64,000 nt of DNA from Paraburkholderia nodosa. GTDB taxonomy: Bacteria; Pseudomonadota; Gammaproteobacteria; Burkholderiales; Burkholderiaceae. Below the pieces are notes generated by a model. The model ran no database searches and was not told the origin of the DNA. It worked only from the letters and a program-made list of their open reading frames with translations. Made by a program: the position numbers and the translations under genes. Positions 59,216 to 64,000 of this stretch are shown here, one piece after another. Each line of letters opens with the position of its first letter. The stretch's first letter is position 1. Where the stretch lies: the NCBI RefSeq assembly GCF_001718195.1, contig NZ_MCNV01000013.1, forward strand, positions 62,001 to 126,000, written 5' to 3'.

Positions 59216-60283
59216 ATGTCGCTGGCCATCAAGAGCACGGCACCCGGAGCGAGCTTCAGCGAGGCGCCGCTGCTCCTGCTGCTGAAGCTGCGTACGTTCA
59301 TCGCATTGTTCGCGGTCGTGGTTTTCTTTTCGTTCGCCGCCCATAACTTTCTGAGCATCGAGAACCTGCTCATCATGTCGCGGCACGTCGCGCTCAACGC
59401 CTTTCTCGCGATCGGCATGACGTTCGTGATCGTGGCGGGCGGCATCGACCTTTCGGTGGGCTCGGTCGTGGGGCTCACGGGCATGGTGGCGGGCGGGCTC
59501 ATCCTCAAGGGCATTCCCATCGGCAGCGAGTACACGCTCTTTCTGAGCGTGCCCGCCGTGATCGTCGTGGCGCTGATCGTGGGCGTGCTGGTAGGCGCGA
59601 TCAACGGCTTGCTCATCACCCGGCTGAACGTCGCGCCGTTCATCGCGACGCTCGGCACGCTCTATATCGCGCGAGGCGCAGCGTTGCTGTCCTCGGGCGG
59701 CGAGACCTTCCCGAACCTCACGGGCAATCCCGCCTACGGTACCAGCGGCTTTCCGGTTCTCGGCAGCGCGACGATACTCGGCATTCCGCTCACGGTATGG
59801 TTGCTGGTCGTGGTGGGCGTGGTCGCCGCGTACATTGCCGCGCGCACGCCGCTCGGCCGGCAGATCTACGCGGTTGGCGCCAACGAGCGCGCCGCCCAGC
59901 TCTCGGGCGTGCGCGTGAATCGCGTGAAGATGTTCGTCTATATGTTTTCCGGTTTCTGCGCGGCGATCGTCGGGTTGATCATTTCTTCCGAACTCGTCGC
60001 TTCGCACCCCATGAGCGGCGAGACATTCGAACTCAACGCGATCGCGGCGGCCGTGCTGGGCGGCACGTCGATGTCGGGCGGACGCGGCAAGATCGGCGGC
60101 ACCATCGTCGGTGCGTTCGTGATCGGCATGCTTTCGGACGGGCTCGTGATGATGGGTGTCAGTTCGTTCTGGCAAACGGTGATCAAGGGCGTCGTCATCG
60201 TGGCGGCGGTGGTCGTCGACCAGATCCAGCGGCGCGCGCAGCAGCGCTTTGCGCTGCAAAAGCAGGCCGCAACGGGGGCGTGA
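59216..60283 (+). CDS. Sugar ABC transporter permease (RbsC-like)
   Basis: A 355-residue integral membrane protein with about eight to ten helices: LRTFIALFAVVVFFSFAAHNF, FLAIGMTFVIVAGGIDLSVGSVVGLTG (family motif GIDLSVGS), MSGETFELNAIAAAVLGGTSMSGGRG (the 'EL-d-AIAA-vlGGtsl-GG-G' signature). It forms the channel, most likely as a homodimer. RBS GGAGA precedes the ATG. The dehydrogenase starts three bases after its stop. Confidence 0.94.
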   Translation: MSLAIKSTAPGASFSEAPLLLLLKLRTFIALFAVVVFFSFAAHNFLSIENLLIMSRHVALNAFLAIGMTFVIVAGGIDLSVGSVVGLTGMVAGGLILKGIPIGSEYTLFLSVPAVIVVALIVGVLVGAINGLLITRLNVAPFIATLGTLYIARGAALLSSGGETFPNLTGNPAYGTSGFPVLGSATILGIPLTVWLLVVVGVVAAYIAARTPLGRQIYAVGANERAAQLSGVRVNRVKMFVYMFSGFCAAIVGLIISSELVASHPMSGETFELNAIAAAVLGGTSMSGGRGKIGGTIVGAFVIGMLSDGLVMMGVSSFWQTVIKGVVIVAAVVVDQIQRRAQQRFALQKQAATGA

Positions 60284-60286
60284 CCG

Positions 60287-61345
60287 ATGAGTGTGATCAC
60301 GAGTGCGGCACCGGCGCAATTGAAGGGCGCGTTGATCGGCTGCGGATTCTTCTCGCTCAATCATCTGCATGCGTGGCAGGACATCGACGGCGCACGGATC
60401 GTCGCGCTGTGTGACGCGAACCGTACGCGCCTCGACGAAGTCGGCGACAGGTTTGGCATCGAACGGCGTTACACGGACGCGGCCACGATGCTGCGTGAAG
60501 AGCGGCTCGATTTCGTCGATATCGCGACCACCGTGCCGAGTCACCGCGCGCTCGTGGAGCTTGCGGCGGCGGCCGGCGTGGCGACGATTTGCCAGAAGCC
60601 GTTCGCTTCCTCGCTCACCGATGCGCGCGCTATGGTTCAAACGTGCCACGAGGCCGGCGTGCCACTGATGGTTCACGAAAACTTTCGCTGGCAGAGCGCG
60701 ATCCAGGCCGTGGGAAGGGTGCTGCGCGAGGGGGCGATCGGGCAGCCGTTCTGGGGGCGCGTGTCGTTTCGTTCGGCATACGATGTGTTTAGCGGCCAGC
60801 CCTATCTGGCGCAGGGCGAGCGCTTTATCGTCGAAGATCTCGGCATCCACATTCTCGACGTCGCGCGCTTCCTGTTCGGCGACGTGGCGCGCGTGAGCGC
60901 CACGACCGCGCGCGTGAATCCCTCGATTCGCGGCGAGGACGTCGCGACGATCCTGCTCGCGCATGAAAACGGCATGAGCAGCGTGGTGGATTGCAGCTAC
61001 GCGACGCGGTTGCCGCGCGAGCTCTTTCCGCAGACGCTCATCGAAGTCGACGGCGCCGAGGGTTCTCTGCGGCTCTTTGCCGACTACCAGCTGCAGATCC
61101 ACACGCGAGCAGGTTCCGAGCTGCGCAACGTCGCACCGCGTGCGCTCTCGTGGACGAGCGAGCCCTGGGTGGCGATCCAGGGCAGCGTGTTCAGCATCCA
61201 GTCGCACTGGGTGGATTGCCTGCGGCGCGGCGTCGAGCCGGCCACGAGCGGTAGCGATAATCTGCGCACGCTGGAGCTTGTGGAGGCCACGTATCTTTCG
61301 GCGCGCGAGCGGCGCAGCGTCGTGCCGGGAGAGGCGGCGTCATGA
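60287..61345 (+). CDS. apsD: Gfo/Idh/MocA oxidoreductase, likely D-apiose dehydrogenase
   Basis: A 352-residue NAD(P)-dependent sugar dehydrogenase: N-terminal Rossmann LIGCGFFSLNHLHAWQDIDGARIVALCDAN and the active-site Lys in TICQKPFASSLTDA (the family's EKP becomes QKP). The C-terminal GFO domain includes HENFRWQSAIQAVGRV and IVEDLGIHILDVARFLFGD with the catalytic His. Next to apnL it fits ApsD, which oxidises D-apiose at C1 to D-apionolactone. Assignment is by family plus context; the QKP change and substrate should be tested. Confidence 0.8.
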   Translation: MSVITSAAPAQLKGALIGCGFFSLNHLHAWQDIDGARIVALCDANRTRLDEVGDRFGIERRYTDAATMLREERLDFVDIATTVPSHRALVELAAAAGVATICQKPFASSLTDARAMVQTCHEAGVPLMVHENFRWQSAIQAVGRVLREGAIGQPFWGRVSFRSAYDVFSGQPYLAQGERFIVEDLGIHILDVARFLFGDVARVSATTARVNPSIRGEDVATILLAHENGMSSVVDCSYATRLPRELFPQTLIEVDGAEGSLRLFADYQLQIHTRAGSELRNVAPRALSWTSEPWVAIQGSVFSIQSHWVDCLRRGVEPATSGSDNLRTLELVEATYLSARERRSVVPGEAAS

Positions 61346-63309
61346 GCAATGGTATGAGCAACGCGATCTACTACGGCACGCAGCAGCCGGTGACCCCGGG
61401 GCGCCGCCTCGAAGCGGGACCGTGGTCGGCGTGGCTGATCGACGGCGCATTGCATGACATCCGCTATCAAGGCACCGAAGTCATACGCGCCGTGTCATTT
61501 CTCGTGCGGGACAAGGACTGGGGCACGTGCCGCCCCGACATCGAACGCATCGATGTCGAAGAGACGGCGGGCGGCTTTCACGTTGCGTACGACGCGCGCT
61601 GTGCGAATCCGGAAGGACACGCACTCAGCTATGCGCTTGCCATGGCGTGTTCAGCCAACGGCGCCCTCACGTTTCGTTGTGACGTCACCGCGCATGCCGA
61701 TTTTCTGGCGGCCCGCTGCGGATTTTGCGTGCTCCATCCCATCGACGGCGTAGCCGGTGCGCCCGCGCGCGTGGAGCACGGCGACGGCAGTCGTGAAAGC
61801 GCGGCCTTCCCGGCACTGATCGATCCGTGGCAGCCCTTCAAGGACATCGCGGCAATCGAACATGATCTGTCGAATGGATTGACGGTGCGTTGCACCTTCA
61901 CGGGCGACGTGTTCGAGATGGAAGACCAGCGCAACTGGTCCGATGCTTCGTTCAAGACCTATTCACGCCCGCTTGAACTGCCGTGGCCCTATACGCTGGA
62001 AAAGGGCGCAGCGTTCGCGCAGACGGTGACGCTAAGCGTGGCCGGTACGCGTCAGGCGACGGGGAAAGCAGAAGCCACACGAGAGGCGCGTGCCGACAAG
62101 ATCGAAATCGCTTCTGGCAATCTCGGGCAGCACGAAACCATGCCGGCGATCGGCGTAGCCATTGCCACACACGATGCCGCAGCGGCGCTCGCGAATCTCG
62201 TGTTGCTTGCAGAACTCGGGCCGCAGCAATTGACGCTGAGCTACGACCCGCTTGCGGGCGATGGCGTGGCCGAGCTTGGACGCTTTGCACAGTTGCAGCG
62301 CGAAAGCGGCGTGGCAGCCGTGCTGGAGTTTGCCTTGCCCGGTATCGAGGCGCCGCATGTGGAACTCTCGTGCCTCGCCGCCCAGATCGACCAGGCGGGC
62401 CTCGCCTTGACGGGCATCGTGGTGAGCCCGGCCGTGCATCGGCAGTCGAACCCGCCGGGCAGCGTGAGCCTGCCGTGTCCCGCGCTCGACGAAGTCTATC
62501 GCGAGGCGCGCCGTGCGTTCCCCAGGCTACGCCTTGGCGGCGGCATGCTGAGCTACTTCACGGAGCTGAACCGCAAGCGGCCGCCGCTCGACCTGGTCGA
62601 CTGGGTTACCCACGCGACGTGTCCCATCGTGCACGCCGCCGACGACCGCAGCGTGATGCAGACGCTCGAGACCATTCGCCACATCACACGCTCTTGCCGC
62701 GCGCTGATCGGTGGGCAGCCCTACGCGATCGGGCCGGTCTCGATCGGCATGCGACAGAACCCATACGGTTCGCGCGTGATGCCGAATCCCGGAGGCGAAC
62801 GCGTGGCCATGGCCGCCAACGATCCGCGCCAGCGCGCGTTATTCGGTGCCGCCTGGCTCGCCGGATATGCGGCCGCGCTCGAAGGCGCGGGAATCGAAAC
62901 GCTCACGCTCGGTGCCTTGACAGGGCCGCGCGGGCTTGCCGATGTGGAAGGCCACACGCCCGCGCGCTATCCGGTTCTCGATGTCGCGAAGGCATTGGCT
63001 CGTATGGCGGGAGCGTCGCGCCTGCACGTCACGCGAAGCGGCCATGTCGCCCGTATCGCGTGCCTCGCAGGACGCCACGCCGACGGCGCGATCGAACTCG
63101 TGCTGGCCAATCTGACGAGCGAGCCACGCGAGGTTCAGCTCGAATTCGACGAGGCGATACCCACATCGCTGCAGGCGACGAGCCTCGACGAATGCACGTT
63201 GGGCGGGGGGGCCGACGCACCCGGGCCATGGACGCTGTCGCCCGGTGTTGCGGTGACGCTGCGGCCGTTTGCCTGTGTGTTCGCCTCTTCGCGCGCGGTG
63301 TTGACGTAG
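61342..63309 (+). CDS. apnL: D-apionate lactonase-like protein
   Basis: A 655-residue cytosolic protein resembling ApnL of the oxidative D-apiose pathway: an N-terminal beta-rich part (YYGTQQPVTPGRRLEAGPWSAWLIDGALHDIRY, WGTCRPDIERIDVEE, FCVLHPIDGVAGAPARVEHGDG) and a C-terminal barrel-like part (RLRLGGGMLSYFTELNRKRP, DWVTHATCPIVHAADD, GPVSIGMRQNPYG). ApnL hydrolyses D-apionolactone to D-apionate. It overlaps the apsD-like gene by four bases and follows the sugar transporter. Based on recollected similarity and neighbourhood. Confidence 0.75.
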   Translation: MSNGMSNAIYYGTQQPVTPGRRLEAGPWSAWLIDGALHDIRYQGTEVIRAVSFLVRDKDWGTCRPDIERIDVEETAGGFHVAYDARCANPEGHALSYALAMACSANGALTFRCDVTAHADFLAARCGFCVLHPIDGVAGAPARVEHGDGSRESAAFPALIDPWQPFKDIAAIEHDLSNGLTVRCTFTGDVFEMEDQRNWSDASFKTYSRPLELPWPYTLEKGAAFAQTVTLSVAGTRQATGKAEATREARADKIEIASGNLGQHETMPAIGVAIATHDAAAALANLVLLAELGPQQLTLSYDPLAGDGVAELGRFAQLQRESGVAAVLEFALPGIEAPHVELSCLAAQIDQAGLALTGIVVSPAVHRQSNPPGSVSLPCPALDEVYREARRAFPRLRLGGGMLSYFTELNRKRPPLDLVDWVTHATCPIVHAADDRSVMQTLETIRHITRSCRALIGGQPYAIGPVSIGMRQNPYGSRVMPNPGGERVAMAANDPRQRALFGAAWLAGYAAALEGAGIETLTLGALTGPRGLADVEGHTPARYPVLDVAKALARMAGASRLHVTRSGHVARIACLAGRHADGAIELVLANLTSEPREVQLEFDEAIPTSLQATSLDECTLGGGADAPGPWTLSPGVAVTLRPFACVFASSRAVLT

Positions 63310-63312
63310 CGT

Positions 63313-63334
63313 CCGCGGCGCATAAGCGCCGCGG
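63313..63334. other. GC stem-loop at the end of the apiose operon
   Basis: CCGCGGCGC, loop ATAA, GCGCCGCGG: a perfect 9-bp stem four bases after the stop codon. Without a following T run it is not a classical terminator; it may protect the operon mRNA or attenuate read-through into the MFS gene 116 bases further on. Confidence 0.45.
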
Positions 63335-63382
63335 CGTACAGGCATGTCGGTGGAAATACCAGGTGTAGTCGTTCCGGCAAGA

Positions 63383-63401
63383 TGGTCTACTCATCATACC
63401 A
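63383..63401. promoter_or_regulatory. Operator-like dyad before the MFS gene
   Basis: TGGTCTACTCATCATACCA has TGGT/ACCA arms; on the minus strand its first 11 bases, TGGTATGATGA, equal those of the site at 55805-55815. It lies 50 bases before the MFS start, so the same regulator probably controls both transcription units. Confidence 0.58.
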
Positions 63402-63450
63402 GCACATATGATCTGTTAATCAACATCGGATCACTCGCGGGAGCAAACGC

Positions 63451-64000
63451 ATGCAAGCCGTTTCAGGTAAAGCCGAATCCGCTTTCGAACGTCCGACGAT
63501 CCGCAAGGTCTCGCTGCGCCTCGTGCCGTTCGTCGCCTTGATGTTCTTCATCAACTTCCTTGACCGCACCGCGATCTCGTTTGCCGGCCCGAACGGCATG
63601 GCGCACGACCTCGGTCTCGACGCGGCGCAGTTCGGATTCGCGGCGGGCGTGTTCTTCATCGGCTACATCTTTCTCGAAGTGCCGAGCAACCTGGCGCTGC
63701 ATCGCTACGGCGCGCGCCGCTGGCTCGCGCGCATCATGGTGACGTGGGGCGTGGTCGCGCTCCTGCTTGCGTGGGTCGACAGCGCGACCTCGCTCTATGT
63801 GCTGCGGTTCCTGCTGGGCGTGGCGGAAGCGGGGTTTTTCCCCGGCGCGATCCTCTTTCTCAGCAACTGGGTGCCGCAGCGCCATCGCAGCCATATCCTC
63901 GCGCTGTTCTATCTCGCGCAGCCGCTCACCATCGTGATCGGTGCGCCGTTCGCCGCGCTGCTCATCGGGGCGCATGGGTGGTTCGGGCTCGCGGGGTGGC
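63451..64000 (+). CDS. MFS transporter (anion:cation symporter type), partial
   Basis: The first 183 residues of an MFS carrier; the window ends inside it. VALMFFINFLDRTAISFAGPNG and IFLEVPSNLALHRYGARRWLARIMVTWG are characteristic of the ACS group (sugar acids, hexuronates, phthalate, galactonate). Such a carrier beside the D-apiose genes would import D-apionate or another sugar acid. GGGAG lies eight bases before the ATG. Complete length should be about 430-450 residues. Confidence 0.88.
   Translation, partial: MQAVSGKAESAFERPTIRKVSLRLVPFVALMFFINFLDRTAISFAGPNGMAHDLGLDAAQFGFAAGVFFIGYIFLEVPSNLALHRYGARRWLARIMVTWGVVALLLAWVDSATSLYVLRFLLGVAEAGFFPGAILFLSNWVPQRHRSHILALFYLAQPLTIVIGAPFAALLIGAHGWFGLAGW

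Noticed and set aside
57458..61207. A 1249-codon open frame on the minus strand across the apiose operon.
   Set aside because: It is antisense to DUF2291, ABC and dehydrogenase genes in phase with their GC-rich third positions; its sequence is Arg/His/Asp-rich without any domain. The plus-strand genes have clear motifs.
1..64000. CRISPR arrays, tRNA, rRNA, prophage or integrase attachment sites.
   Set aside because: No regularly spaced repeats, no cloverleaf-like sequence and no integrase or phage genes were seen on reading both strands. A tRNAscan or CRISPR search could still find something that I missed.

Overview
The window reads as a 64-kb piece of a high-GC betaproteobacterial genome, most likely Paraburkholderia, Caballeronia or Burkholderia and probably a secondary replicon. 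The grounds are gene content (many LysR/GntR/HxlR/AraC regulators paired with small oxidoreductases, RND and MFS exporters, a D-apiose-type sugar operon, a bufferin locus), GC-rich codon use and the absence of rRNA, tRNA or core housekeeping genes. Taxonomy is inference. No CRISPR array, prophage or intact insertion sequence was found; the only mobile-element trace is a broken IS5-type transposase.

Layout. 0-6.7 kb: an exported Asp-box protein, a CadC-like winged-helix/TPR regulator, and a divergent four-gene set (NmrA-like SDR, AhpD-like, cupin, metallo-beta-lactamase fold). 6.7-11.3 kb: a quinone-reductase-like MDR enzyme, two paralogous LysR regulators tail to tail, a SnoaL-like protein and an F420-type NADP reductase homologue. 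11.3-15.1 kb: three adjacent genes of unknown function, at least one with an export signal. 15.2-23.7 kb: a second MDR enzyme/LysR pair, cupin, SRPBCC, GNAT, RidA, alpha/beta hydrolase and DUF1993 genes, and another LysR. 23.8-32.6 kb: an HxlR regulator divergent from a complete RND tripartite efflux operon, then an MFS exporter and an ICL/PEP-mutase-like enzyme. A 69-bp promoter/operator module is duplicated in front of the RND operon and the MFS gene, which ties them into one HxlR regulon. 32.8-36.1 kb: IS remnant, GlxA-type AraC regulator, truncated DUF1272 gene, frameshifted SDR and an isochorismatase-type hydrolase.

36.7-42.3 kb: a leftward bufferin operon, bufA (DUF2282) - bufB (MNIO/DUF692) - bufC (DUF2063) - doxX - nrsF, followed after 52 nt by a fusion of two DoxX modules to a type-2 NADH dehydrogenase. 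The bufA promoter region carries a GTAACC-N16-CGAA element of the kind described for sigma-F ECF promoters, and a near-identical element points the other way towards nnrS. 42.6-50.4 kb: NnrS, an exported GlcG/HbpS protein, a FadR-type GntR regulator and a divergent operon of gamma-glutamyltransferase, MFS, GAF and MFS genes. 50.5-55.6 kb: DUF1697, Pr6Pr-like membrane protein, a TetR regulator divergent from a small membrane protein with two matching operators, a candidate small RNA with two anti-Shine-Dalgarno motifs, an exported protein, SRPBCC and a His-tailed EamA exporter.

55.8-64 kb: a D-apiose oxidation locus: sugar ABC transporter (binding protein, DUF2291 lipoprotein, ATPase, permease), Gfo/Idh/MocA dehydrogenase (apsD-like), D-apionate lactonase (apnL-like), and an MFS acid transporter cut by the window end. 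A shared 12-bp operator half links the ABC operon and the MFS gene. In this reading sugar enters through the ABC system, is oxidised to the lactone, and the lactone is opened to D-apionate; the later steps would lie beyond the window.
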